Assembly: GCA_964449295.1 (NCBI GenBank)
Contig: CAYUZN010000049.1
Location: 1 to 14,079 of the forward strand
DNA length: 14,079 nt
Origin: CANJJB01 sp964449295
GTDB lineage: Bacteria; Chlamydiota; Chlamydiia; Chlamydiales; Rhabdochlamydiaceae
Direction of reading: 5' to 3'
Positions 1 through 7,417 of the stretch are shown in pieces (within the stretch, counting starts at the first letter, position 1; every line of letters begins with the position of its first letter). Below the pieces are notes generated by a model. The model was given only the letters and a program-made list of their open reading frames with translations. It ran no database searches and was not told the origin of the DNA. Both the position numbers and the translations under genes were made by a program.

Positions 1-1
1 G

Positions 2-809
2 GCTCAAAAGAACCGAAAAATCGACAGAACCTTAATTTCGAAAGAGGTCTATTATTGAAGTCTTAACTGAAAGCTCAAACGCTCGAAGATATTGGTCTGA
101 TCTAAAGGCAAAGTTAATTGAAGATGAGGGCTTTAGTCAGTTGTACGAAAAAATCGTACAACTGAAAATGGAATCATCTGATGGAAAAAACTATCTTACG
201 GACACCGCAAATACAGAAACAATTTTCCGAATTATTCAATCCGTCCCATCACCTAAAGCTGAGCCTTTTAAGCGGTGGTTAGCCAAGGTAGGCTATGAAC
301 GTATTCAAGAGATTGAAGATCCTGAATTAGCTGCAAAACGAGGCCGAGCGATCTATAAAGCTAAAGGCTATCCGGAGAGTTGGATTGAGAAGCGGATGCG
401 AGGCATAGCTATTCGCTAGCAGTTGACGAATGAGTGGGAAAAACGAGGAGTTAAAGAAGAAAAAGAATATGCAATTCTTACTGCTGAGATTGCTGAGGCA
501 ACTTTTGGTCTCAAACCGTCAGAGTACAAAAAATTGAAGCGGCTGAAAAAGCAAAACCTTAGAGATCACATGACTGATCTTGAATTGATTTTCACAATGT
601 TGGGAGAAGCTTCAACAACAGAAATTGCCGTCCAGAAAGATGCTCAAGGATTTCGTCAGAATAAAAAGGCAGCTCAAGAAGGTGGCGAAATCGCTGGTAA
701 TGCACGCCGTGAACTAGAGCGGAAAAGTGGACGTAAGGTAGTTAGTAAATCTAACTTTCCAGATACCAACACATCAGAAATTGAACTGATTCCTGAACAA
801 ATAAACTAA
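2..809 (+). pseudogene. BRO-N / phage antirepressor-like protein, broken by a frameshift and an in-frame amber stop
   Basis: Reading frame 3 is open from 36 to a TAG at 417-419 and, in the same frame, from 420 to the TAA at 807-809. Joined across the TAG it matches, from memory, the prophage-antirepressor (BRO N-terminal, COG3617/DinD-like) family: TESSNARRYW, then IIQSVPSPKAEPFKRWLAKV, then WIEKRMRGIAIR before the stop and LTNEWEKRGV after it, then RDHMTDLELIFTMLGEA. The TAG sits where relatives appear to carry Gln, so a CAG-to-TAG transition is the simplest cause. Upstream, residues resembling the family's start (KIDRTLISKE) lie in frame 2 at 17-46, and homology resumes in frame 3 at about 48, so a second lesion, a net frameshift that also removed the conserved aromatic pair, lies at about 44-48. 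The true start is left of the window. Family members are DNA-binding phage regulators. This copy is most likely dead. Confidence 0.8.
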
Positions 810-904
810 AATGTATTAAACTCCTCCAACTTACAGATATTCTTTCTAACCACTAATAAATTTGGTGATTATGGAGCTTTTCTCCAAGTACTCTCCTTCT
901 AAGA

Positions 905-940
905 CATGACCATTTTGTTGAGGTCAAAAAAATGGTCATG
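905..940. repeat. Perfect 12-bp inverted repeat between convergent genes (possible bidirectional terminator or operator)
   Basis: The arm CATGACCATTTT at 905-916 is exactly complementary to 929-940, with a 12-base loop. It lies in the 144-base gap between the 3' ends of the antirepressor pseudogene (plus) and the HTH protein (minus), which fits a bidirectional transcription stop. There is no clear U-run after the stem on either strand; the A/T run is inside the stem. Classical intrinsic termination is therefore not assured, and a protein-binding site or a transposition scar is possible. A weaker 5-bp stem (TGGAG/CTCCA, 872-886) sits just upstream. Nothing else is recognisable in 810-953. Confidence 0.55.
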
Positions 941-953
941 ATTGACTCTGACT

Positions 954-1196
954 TTAATATCCCATATCCAAATTTTGTGCTTCCTCAGATAATTCATCTA
1001 AAGTCTTACGCCGCGCAGTAACAATTTTAGCTTTATAGTCCATTAAATCTTGGAAAAGAATTCTACGTCTTGTTCCAACCTTACGAAAAGGAATCTTCTT
1101 TTCTTCCAGTAATCGTATCAGATAAGGTCGTGAGACGTTAAGTAAATCGGCAGCTTCTTGAGTTGTGAGTTCAGCATGCACAGGAATTAAAGTCAT
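954..1196 (-). CDS. Short HTH_17 (excisionase/MerR-like) DNA-binding protein, probably an N-terminally truncated orphan antitoxin
   Basis: This 80-residue protein carries a winged-helix DNA-binding motif: LTTQEAADLLNVSRPYL (residues 10-26), then the wing-like KKIPFRKVGTRRRILFQDLMDYK. It ends in a charged helix with EEAQNLDMGY. It resembles the antitoxin partner of PIN-domain toxins, whose members, as I recall them, are nearer 140 residues with about 60 extra N-terminal residues. Upstream, the same frame continues as LELLLAE, is broken by a TAA at 1203-1205 and then resumes as NA before the ATG, so the usual N-terminal part appears to have been lost or replaced by the end of the J-domain gene. 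No Shine-Dalgarno is visible. The PIN toxin normally expected downstream is absent; the antirepressor pseudogene lies there instead. It may be a remnant or may still make a DNA-binding domain. Confidence 0.7.
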   Translation of the reverse strand: MTLIPVHAELTTQEAADLLNVSRPYLIRLLEEKKIPFRKVGTRRRILFQDLMDYKAKIVTARRKTLDELSEEAQNLDMGY

Positions 1197-1221
1197 TGCA
1201 TTTTATTCTGCTAAAAGTAAT

Positions 1222-2349
1222 TCAAGAATAAATTTCTGTAGAGAAGATGTGGTCAAATAGGTCATCTTCTATTTCTTGCCGCATGCGTTCTTCTTGCAGG
1301 AATTGTTTTAAGATTTTTTCTGCGCTAGGGGATTTGAGCTTATGGGTAAAGGATTCGAGGTGTGCTACAGCTGCTTTTGTACCTCGATACGCTTTGAATA
1401 GAGGGGCCATCCCTGTAAATCGATCTTGATAAAATGGTTGAAGAGGAAGATATCTAGGATGAAGGAATAGCGTTTCAATGCGATCTTTGATGATTCCTAT
1501 TTGCTGTCTGAGAATCTTATTGTATATTTTTAGTTGATCGGGACTTTTTATAGTGGAAGCTGTTCTAGAGGAGTCTAACCAGTCTCTTTCTAATTCTAAG
1601 AGAGTGGCAAGATCGCTTGTTTCATAAGCTAGTGTAAGCCTTTTCATTTGCTCTTCTTTCATCGCTTTTTTTTCTGGGTCGAGCTCTAAATCTGGATGCA
1701 GGGCTTTAGCCAGCTGTTTATAAATCACATTAATGCTTTTCTTCTGTAAGTCTTCGATTTTTTGTTGTTTTTGTGACTTTTTAGGAGGTTTTTTTTCTGA
1801 GAATGTTTCTCTTTGATCCATACCTGTTTGAACTTGTTCAAAGAGTTTTCGGATCATTTCCTCTTCACTATCTTTGGGATTAATGTTGGAAAGATCGACA
1901 TTGATGCCTTGGCTTGCAAACATGTTTTTGATATTCTCAATCATGGGGTTTAATTCATCTGTAAGAGTGGCCTCTGCTCCCTTCCAGCCCAAAGCTTTGC
2001 CAATGTCTTCTACCTTTTTAGGTAGGTCATGAATTCCAACTGATTTAAGAAGACTTTCTATATCAGATAAGATGAGATCTTTAAATGTTATGAATTCTTT
2101 CTTGGAGAAGGATTTAGCTGTTTTATAGAGTTGATAAGCGTGATAGATTCTCTCTTCTAAGGCTTGATCTATATTCTTTTCTTGGATTCGTATTTTTTCG
2201 TGGTAAAATAAAAGTCCTTCATCAAGTTCAGTGTTCTGCTTTCTCTCTTTTTCCTTGAGAGTTTCGAGTTGGGTTTTTAATCGTCTGAATGTCTTTTGAT
2301 CTTGATTCAAACTTTCTTCAGGCCGTTTTATTGCAATCACTGCTGGCAT
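1222..2349 (-). CDS. J-domain (DnaJ-like) co-chaperone with coiled-coil N-terminal region
   Basis: A 375-residue protein from the chosen start. A J-domain core lies in the C-terminal half: IYKQLAKALHPDLELDPE with the diagnostic HPD at residues 218-220, followed by the helix KEEQMKRLTLAYETSDLATLLELERDW. HPD is the signature through which J proteins stimulate Hsp70 (DnaK) ATPase. Ahead of it are long charged helices, probably coiled coil (about 15-60), and a Lys-rich linker. No Gly/Phe region or zinc fingers are seen, so this is a specialised J protein, not DnaJ itself. The start at 2349 is preferred because GAGGAA lies just upstream (2353-2358); an upstream ATG at 2433 would add 28 basic/hydrophobic residues without a good ribosome-binding site. 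The client is unknown. It is the only gene in the 1-3.1 kb zone without obvious damage. Confidence 0.78.
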   Translation of the reverse strand: MPAVIAIKRPEESLNQDQKTFRRLKTQLETLKEKERKQNTELDEGLLFYHEKIRIQEKNIDQALEERIYHAYQLYKTAKSFSKKEFITFKDLILSDIESLLKSVGIHDLPKKVEDIGKALGWKGAEATLTDELNPMIENIKNMFASQGINVDLSNINPKDSEEEMIRKLFEQVQTGMDQRETFSEKKPPKKSQKQQKIEDLQKKSINVIYKQLAKALHPDLELDPEKKAMKEEQMKRLTLAYETSDLATLLELERDWLDSSRTASTIKSPDQLKIYNKILRQQIGIIKDRIETLFLHPRYLPLQPFYQDRFTGMAPLFKAYRGTKAAVAHLESFTHKLKSPSAEKILKQFLQEERMRQEIEDDLFDHIFSTEIYS

Positions 2350-2464
2350 AACTTCCTCGATAAAAATAAAAAATATACTAAGCTTTTTCTTGAATTTTCG
2401 CCAGTTGGAATTTTCGAAGAGATATTTGCGCATCTAAAAGGGGCTCTCTTGATATGCTGTCAAT

Positions 2465-3079
2465 ATGATAGAGAGACCGCTTATTTTAGATCAGCCCATT
2501 ATGAATTGTCTTAAGGTGGATTACGGCATTCAAGTTACAACGCTTGTATTTCTTCCTCTTGGCGCAGATATGAACGCGTCGATTTATAAAGCTCAAGCTG
2601 TAGATCTAACATCTTATTTCGTTAAATTAAAACGAGGCCATCATCATGATATCGGTGTTGAGATAGTGCAGTTATTACATGATGCTGGAACTGAGCAGAT
2701 TATTCCGCCTATAAGAACAATTCATGGTAGATCAACGCAACGCATTGAAGATTTTACTCTTGTTGTGTACCCATTTATTGAGGGGAAAGATGGATTTAGC
2801 CGTGATTTAACTGATACTCAGTGGATAAAACTCGGTAAAACCTTGAGGCAAATTCATGAAATTGAGCTACCTCTATCAATCCAACACGAAATCAGACGAG
2901 AAGAATACTCACCTAAATGGCGAGAGATTGTCAGATCACTCTATAGTTATATTGAGGCTGAACCAAGGGGCGATGATATAGCCTTAAAATTATGGAAGTT
3001 TATGAAAGAGCATATGGTGGAAATTCGTCATTTAGTGGATTGTGCTGATCAGCTGGCTCAAAAGCTAAGCGATGTTTGA
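2465..3079 (+). CDS. APH(9)/spectinomycin phosphotransferase-like protein, truncated before the catalytic loop
   Basis: The 204 residues match the N-terminal two thirds of the APH(9)-type aminoglycoside phosphotransferase family: FLPLGADMNASIYKA (glycine-loop equivalent), YFVKLKRG with the likely ATP-binding Lys54, LVVYPFIEGKDGFSRDLT (hinge), and RREEYSPKWREIVRSL. Family members, as I recall, are about 330 residues, with the catalytic HxD...N loop starting shortly after residue 205. Here a TGA follows LAQKLSDV, and none of the three frames in the 32 bases before the next gene restores the missing part. Without the catalytic Asp and the metal-binding residues, phosphotransfer is not expected. 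The ORF itself is otherwise uninterrupted. No Shine-Dalgarno precedes the ATG. It is divergent from the J-domain gene and convergent with the PAP2 gene. Probably a 3'-deleted remnant. Confidence 0.72.
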   Translation: MIERPLILDQPIMNCLKVDYGIQVTTLVFLPLGADMNASIYKAQAVDLTSYFVKLKRGHHHDIGVEIVQLLHDAGTEQIIPPIRTIHGRSTQRIEDFTLVVYPFIEGKDGFSRDLTDTQWIKLGKTLRQIHEIELPLSIQHEIRREEYSPKWREIVRSLYSYIEAEPRGDDIALKLWKFMKEHMVEIRHLVDCADQLAQKLSDV

Positions 3080-3111
3080 GCCTCAAGGTGTCGTAGATAT
3101 AGCATTTAAAA

Positions 3112-3993
3112 CTAAGAGTCTCTTTTTTTGACGAATAGGGTAGATACTAGACTGCAAATGTAGACTGAAGCAGAGCTAATCCATAGACCGATGCTCAGAA
3201 ATAGAACAAATAGAGCGAGAGATGATTGTAAGGGCACTATTTTTAAGCCAAGGTTGTAAATTAAAAAAACGCCACTTATTCCTAGCAAGATACGTATCAA
3301 AAATTCCCATTTGTTTTTTGGACTAGTCATATAGAGATTTGCCCAGCTATTGATAAATATTCCTATGCCAAGTCCCATAGAGCAAGCGTAAATACTCATA
3401 ACGGTTTTGGAAGGTAGCCAAATCAAAATAGTTAGAAGTAAAAATTGACTGAGAAATAGAGCATTGAAAGAGGGTAAATTCTGAAAAAAGCGCTCTATTT
3501 TAGGAAAAATCAATAGGTAAGTGCCTAATAATAAAAAACCCACAATCCATCCACCCAAAATATCTATAGGAAAATGCACTCCTAAATAGACTCGAGAAAA
3601 AGATAACAATAGAGCATAAGTGAGGGCTACAACCCACTTCCACTTGTTTTTCCAATAAATGATCAATAATCCTGACAAAAAGATGGCTGTTTGAGCAGAG
3701 CCACTGGGAAAGCCATACCCACTCACTTGAATAATTCCAAGAGCAGGGTCAACGTGAAAGGGGCGAGGAAGAGCAAAGAAGCTTTTCAAGACAAAATTGA
3801 CGAGGTAACTTAAGGAGAATAGATAAAATAATTTTATTCCGAAGCGCCAACTATACCCAAGCCATATAACAGGAAGGAGTACAAACAAAAATTCTTGCCT
3901 GTCAAAAAAATCGAATAACTTAATGAAGTTATCTAAAAAAGGACCGCGTATTTGATGCAGATAGTGTATGAAGTCTATTTGTGATGTGGGCAC
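3112..3993 (-). CDS. PAP2-superfamily integral membrane phosphatase (variant motif 2)
   Basis: A 293-residue protein with roughly eight hydrophobic segments and three PAP2 motifs in order: K70-(x6)-R77-P78 (KSFFALPRP), P96-S97-G98-S99 (FPSGSAQTA) and S133-R134...G138-V-H140...D144 (SRVYLGVHFPID). Family members dephosphorylate lipid phosphates or pyrophosphates at the membrane; H140 would be the nucleophile. Motif 2 is normally PSGH, and here the general-acid His is Ser. The start is GTG at 3991-3993. A GAGGG whose GA overlaps the TGA of the preceding dehydrogenase lies about 7 bases ahead, so translation is probably coupled. It is the last gene of the MFS-SDR-PAP2 operon. The C-terminal 120 residues add extra membrane segments beyond the catalytic core. 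The substrate cannot be told; undecaprenyl pyrophosphate or phosphatidylglycerophosphate-type lipids are possibilities. Confidence 0.85.
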   Translation of the reverse strand: MPTSQIDFIHYLHQIRGPFLDNFIKLFDFFDRQEFLFVLLPVIWLGYSWRFGIKLFYLFSLSYLVNFVLKSFFALPRPFHVDPALGIIQVSGYGFPSGSAQTAIFLSGLLIIYWKNKWKWVVALTYALLLSFSRVYLGVHFPIDILGGWIVGFLLLGTYLLIFPKIERFFQNLPSFNALFLSQFLLLTILIWLPSKTVMSIYACSMGLGIGIFINSWANLYMTSPKNKWEFLIRILLGISGVFLIYNLGLKIVPLQSSLALFVLFLSIGLWISSASVYICSLVSTLFVKKRDS

Positions 3994-4003
3994 CTAAGAA
4001 CCC

Positions 4004-4804
4004 TCATGATTTGTTTAAAATATTCTTAATAGGCTGTCCTGGACGATAGAGATCTGTCAAAGAAGCTTGAGCCTGAGGAAAGATGACGATCTCTGCTATA
4101 TTTACATGAGGAGGACGAGTTGCACAGTAGATAATGCTATCTGCAATATCATCTGCTGTTAAAGCTTTAAATCCTTCGTAGAACTTATCAGCTCTTTCTT
4201 TGTCATTCCACCTCACTTCGCTGAATTCTGTGTGAACAGCCCCAGGAGCTACTTCACTGACGCGCAGCGCTGTTCCCATTAAATCTAGGCGAAGTGATTT
4301 GCTAATGGCTCTTACCGCATGTTTTGTGGCAGAGTAGACATTGCCAGATATATAACACCCATGTCCTGCTACTGATCCAACATTGATAATATGTCCGCGA
4401 TTTCTTTTGATCATGGCGGGAAGACAAGCTCTTGTCACATACAAAAGACCCTTAATGTTGGTGTCGATCACCACATCCCAATTGCTCACTTTCCCATCTT
4501 GCAAGAGATCTGTTGAGAGAGCAAGCCCTGCGTTATTAACGAGAATATCGATCTCAATTTTTTCTTTTTCTAGCTGTTTAAAGAGTGTCTCCACTTGTTC
4601 GTTTTTTTGAACATCTAGTTGAAATGGAGTCACTTTAACACCATATTTTGAAGAGAGTTCTTGAGCGTGCTGCTGTAGCTTTTCACTTCGTCTAGCTGTG
4701 ATCACGACATTCATACCAAGCGCTGCAAATTGCTGCGCACACGCCTTTCCTATACCGCTTGAAGCTCCTGTGATGAAAACGGTTTGTTTAGATGATGTAT
4801 TCAT
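4004..4804 (-). CDS. Short-chain dehydrogenase/reductase (SDR, YdfG-like), NADP(H)-dependent
   Basis: A 266-residue classical SDR. TGASSGIG at 12-19 binds the cofactor. ARRSEKL (37-43), with two arginines after the second strand, suggests NADP(H) over NAD(H). NNAG is at 90-93, and the catalytic set is N116, S144, Y157 and K161 (GSVAG...YSATK). PGAVHTEF follows the active site, as usual. It resembles the YdfG group (serine/3-hydroxy-acid dehydrogenase or malonic semialdehyde reductase), but SDR substrates cannot be assigned safely from sequence. Its ATG overlaps the TGA of the upstream MFS gene (ATGA, 4 bases). The PAP2 gene starts 11 bases after its stop, so it is the middle gene of a three-gene unit. 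Length is normal and nothing is missing. Confidence 0.9.
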   Translation of the reverse strand: MNTSSKQTVFITGASSGIGKACAQQFAALGMNVVITARRSEKLQQHAQELSSKYGVKVTPFQLDVQKNEQVETLFKQLEKEKIEIDILVNNAGLALSTDLLQDGKVSNWDVVIDTNIKGLLYVTRACLPAMIKRNRGHIINVGSVAGHGCYISGNVYSATKHAVRAISKSLRLDLMGTALRVSEVAPGAVHTEFSEVRWNDKERADKFYEGFKALTADDIADSIIYCATRPPHVNIAEIVIFPQAQASLTDLYRPGQPIKNILNKS

Positions 4805-5988
4805 AACTTTGTTCCATTGAGACTATTTTTTGTTACAAGAGATTCGTAAATAATTAGAGCGCTAATAGGAGCCACCATCGTGACAAGAGCAAGTCCAATT
4901 TGATTGGTATCAGGCAGCCAAGACATAAGCCCGCCTAAAGTAGCAGCTCCACTGATTTGCATAGATCCATATAAAGCTCCAGCATAGCCTGCGATATGAC
5001 CAAAAGGAGTGAAAGCTGTAGCAAATGCATTAGGCCAGATGAAAGCTGTTCCAAAATAGAATAAAATAGCAGGTGCTGCAATAGCCCAACAATTAAGACC
5101 TATGAGAAAGTAGCAAATCAACATAATAAGCCCTGCTAAGGCCATGATTATCCATCCACTTCGCATCATCATAGGCATGCCATATTTTTTTACCAGCTTG
5201 CCGTTTAAAAGAGCGGCAAGAGCGTAAGTCACACCGCCTCCTAAAAAGTTAATCCATCCAAAAGCAACCGGTGTAATGCCAACACCTTTAATTAACACGA
5301 CAGATCCTGTGACAAACCAGCTAAAAAAAGCTCCATAACTTAAAAAAGTGCTTAGAGTCACTCCCATAAATATGGGATTTTTGAAAAGAGTTGCATATGT
5401 CTGAAAGATAAAAGAGATGTTTAAGCGGTTTGTGTGGTGATGTTGACTTGTTTCTTTAAAATATTTTGCAATCGCAAGAAAAGCAACCAGTGTGTATACC
5501 AACATAAATACAAAACTTGAGCGCCATCCGTACAGCTCTTGCAGATAAGATCCAACAACAGTGGCTGCAGGAACGATAAAGACGATAAATCCTCCTAGAT
5601 AAGAGCCATATTTAGCCAGGTCTTCCCCTTTAAAAACATCTCTAAACACAGATCTCCATAAAGCTGCACACGCGCCTGCGCCACATCCTTGGATCAATCG
5701 TCCCCAAATCAAAGCGTCGATGTTGGATGCAAATAAACATACGCAGCTTCCTACAAGCATAATACCAAGGCCTATCATCAGAGGTTTTCTTCTGCCAATA
5801 CCATCAGATAGAGGTCCATAGAAAAGTTGTGAAAGAGCTACCCCTAACATATAAATAGACATGCTCCATTGAGCAAGGTCAATGGATGTGAGAAGATTTT
5901 CTGCAACGCTCGGAAGAGAAGGCGCATAGATATCAGATGAAAACTGAGTCAGGCAGACAGCTAAAATAAGAACAAAAAACATGCGCAT
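4801..5988 (-). CDS. Bcr/CflA-type MFS drug-efflux transporter
   Basis: A 395-residue polytopic protein with about twelve hydrophobic segments, the usual size for the DHA1 subfamily. The first segment carries SSDIYAPSLP, typical of Bcr/CflA. Motif A of the major facilitator family is clear between segments 2 and 3 (GPLSDGIGRRK, 58-68), and RLIQGCGAGACAALWRSVFRD corresponds to the segment-4 region with its conserved Arg. A His-rich loop (HHH, about residue 203) separates the halves. Members export small hydrophobic compounds such as bicyclomycin, chloramphenicol or sulfonamides, or peptides, using the proton gradient. It is the first gene of the operon. The start at 5988 has no obvious Shine-Dalgarno; a second ATG at 5982 is possible. 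The promoter must lie in the 79 bases shared with the divergent secreted-protein gene. Confidence 0.88.
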   Translation of the reverse strand: MRMFFVLILAVCLTQFSSDIYAPSLPSVAENLLTSIDLAQWSMSIYMLGVALSQLFYGPLSDGIGRRKPLMIGLGIMLVGSCVCLFASNIDALIWGRLIQGCGAGACAALWRSVFRDVFKGEDLAKYGSYLGGFIVFIVPAATVVGSYLQELYGWRSSFVFMLVYTLVAFLAIAKYFKETSQHHHTNRLNISFIFQTYATLFKNPIFMGVTLSTFLSYGAFFSWFVTGSVVLIKGVGITPVAFGWINFLGGGVTYALAALLNGKLVKKYGMPMMMRSGWIIMALAGLIMLICYFLIGLNCWAIAAPAILFYFGTAFIWPNAFATAFTPFGHIAGYAGALYGSMQISGAATLGGLMSWLPDTNQIGLALVTMVAPISALIIYESLVTKNSLNGTKL

Positions 5989-6010
5989 GGAGAAATGATA
6001 TGGAAAAAGC

Positions 6011-6040
6011 TTGATTTCTAGATAGTTTATTTTGTATCAT
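6011..6040 (+). promoter_or_regulatory. Sigma70-type promoter for the secreted propeller-like protein
   Basis: TTGATT at 6011-6016 and TATCAT at 6035-6040 are separated by 18 bases. The predicted transcription start is near 6047. A strong ribosome-binding site AGGAG at 6055-6059 lies 8 bases before the ATG at 6068 and decides that start over the in-frame TTG at 6032, which lies upstream of the predicted transcript start. Confidence 0.5.
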
Positions 6041-6067
6041 GTTACTTCAAAAATAGGAGAGATTATT

Positions 6068-7417
6068 ATGTTGAAATATCTTTTGGCCGTTGCACTTGTT
6101 AACATTCGGTTATTGGCTATTACGATCTCAGATCCAATATCACTTCCTCAAAAAAACATTTGCAAGTTTGATTTAGCTGCCAATGAACAAGGAGATGTGG
6201 CTTTGGTTTTTGTGGAACCTGAAAGTAATGACAATGCTTACAATCTGTATTCTGTGCATCGCTATCATCAAAACACTTGGCAAGCTCCTCAAAATTTCAA
6301 ACATAATCAAGGTGATGTGAAGCAAATTAAATGTTCACTAGATTCTGCAGGGCATATTCGATTTGATTTAGAAGATGAAGACTTAGGCACTGTGATTGGG
6401 TGGGAAAATTCTCCCAATAATTGGCGTTTTTTAGAGGTTTGTGAGAATTTATTTGATCCAGACACAACAGCTTTGAAAAGTTGTTTGACACTCGATAATC
6501 AACTTATTTTTCTGGCTCAAGCTAGAAATGAGAGTAAATATCAGTTTTTTACACAATTTATTGGGTTCACGTGTGATCTCAATGGCAAGTGCTATAAACC
6601 AAAAGTTTTTTACCAAGAGACTAAAGACGATATCAAAGATGACTTAAGATCAGCTCTGCTTGCTTTCGGAAGAATTGCTATTGGAAGTCATCCTCAAGAA
6701 GGAGCTTTTTTAGCTTGGGGAGAGTCTGTGGATGACGCCCCTCTCTTGGCTTTAAAACCAGCTTCTTGGAAGATAGAGGGAGCTTCTTGGAATGGCGTGA
6801 CTTGGGAAAAAAAGAGTCTAGCTTCTGTGTCTGATACCTGTTTATCCCAATTACAAGTTGCAGTAGGCCCTAAACAGCAACGCTCTGTTTTCTGGATTGG
6901 AAAAGAAGGTATTCGGGCCTTAACTCAGATGAGCAATCAAGCAGCTGAGCTAGCAACAATTGGACAGGTGCATATTTCCCCCAATATAATACCACCCCCA
7001 GCTTTTGACAAAGAAGGGAATTTATTGCTCGTTTGGAGCACTTTAAATGAACAAGGAAGAGATGTGATAAGGGCTGTTTACAAACCTTATAATCAACCTT
7101 GGCAACCCTCTGTCGATTTAAAAGTATTTCCTGAAGGTATTTATTGTGAAGATCTGCAAATGCAAGTAGATGCCAAAGGAAATTACTATTTAGTATGGGC
7201 TGAAGATAACAATGATTCCTATTCCATCCATGCAGGAATTTTTTCTACAGAAAAAGGTTCATTAAGTTCAGAAAGTCTTGTGTCTCCAAAAAATCAAGAT
7301 TGTTACCATCCTATTTTTCGTCTGACAGGACCAGAGACAGGAGTTATAGCTTGGCAACAGGACGAAAAAGTTCAGGTTGCTGATATTTCATTTTGCTGTG
7401 AAAGATCAAGCAGCTAG
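6068..7417 (+). CDS. Probable secreted beta-propeller-like protein of unknown function
   Basis: A 449-residue protein starting at the ATG served by AGGAG. The N-terminus (MLKYLLAVALVNIRLLA) has the Lys-plus-hydrophobic form of a Sec signal peptide, although an Arg interrupts it. The mature part shows irregular repeats in which a turn is followed by a strand ending in Trp: GDVALVF (about 42-48), AFLAWGE (213-219), KEGNLLLVWS (315-324), AKGNYYLVWAED (369-380) and GPETGVIAWQQ (421-431). Some are followed by a strand and then a W-x-P turn, as in WQAPQNF and WQPSVDL. This spacing is typical of sialidase/BNR-like or other six- to eight-bladed propellers, but I see no catalytic signature and no Asp-box cluster. 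About eleven cysteines hint at an exported location. It stands alone, divergent from the MFS operon. I cannot name the family. Confidence 0.72.
   Translation: MLKYLLAVALVNIRLLAITISDPISLPQKNICKFDLAANEQGDVALVFVEPESNDNAYNLYSVHRYHQNTWQAPQNFKHNQGDVKQIKCSLDSAGHIRFDLEDEDLGTVIGWENSPNNWRFLEVCENLFDPDTTALKSCLTLDNQLIFLAQARNESKYQFFTQFIGFTCDLNGKCYKPKVFYQETKDDIKDDLRSALLAFGRIAIGSHPQEGAFLAWGESVDDAPLLALKPASWKIEGASWNGVTWEKKSLASVSDTCLSQLQVAVGPKQQRSVFWIGKEGIRALTQMSNQAAELATIGQVHISPNIIPPPAFDKEGNLLLVWSTLNEQGRDVIRAVYKPYNQPWQPSVDLKVFPEGIYCEDLQMQVDAKGNYYLVWAEDNNDSYSIHAGIFSTEKGSLSSESLVSPKNQDCYHPIFRLTGPETGVIAWQQDEKVQVADISFCCERSSS

Noticed and set aside
417..419. Programmed readthrough or recoding of TAG in the antirepressor-like gene.
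   Set aside because: TAG serves as a normal stop for other genes here, and a second lesion (frameshift near 44-48) shows the gene is decaying.
872..886. Small hairpin TGGAG/CTCCA as a terminator of the antirepressor pseudogene.
   Set aside because: The 5-bp stem with no U-run is too weak to claim.
2434..2463. TTGACA on the minus strand (2463-2458) as a promoter for the J-domain gene.
   Set aside because: No acceptable -10 hexamer lies 16-18 bases downstream; the bases there are GC-rich then TTTTAG.
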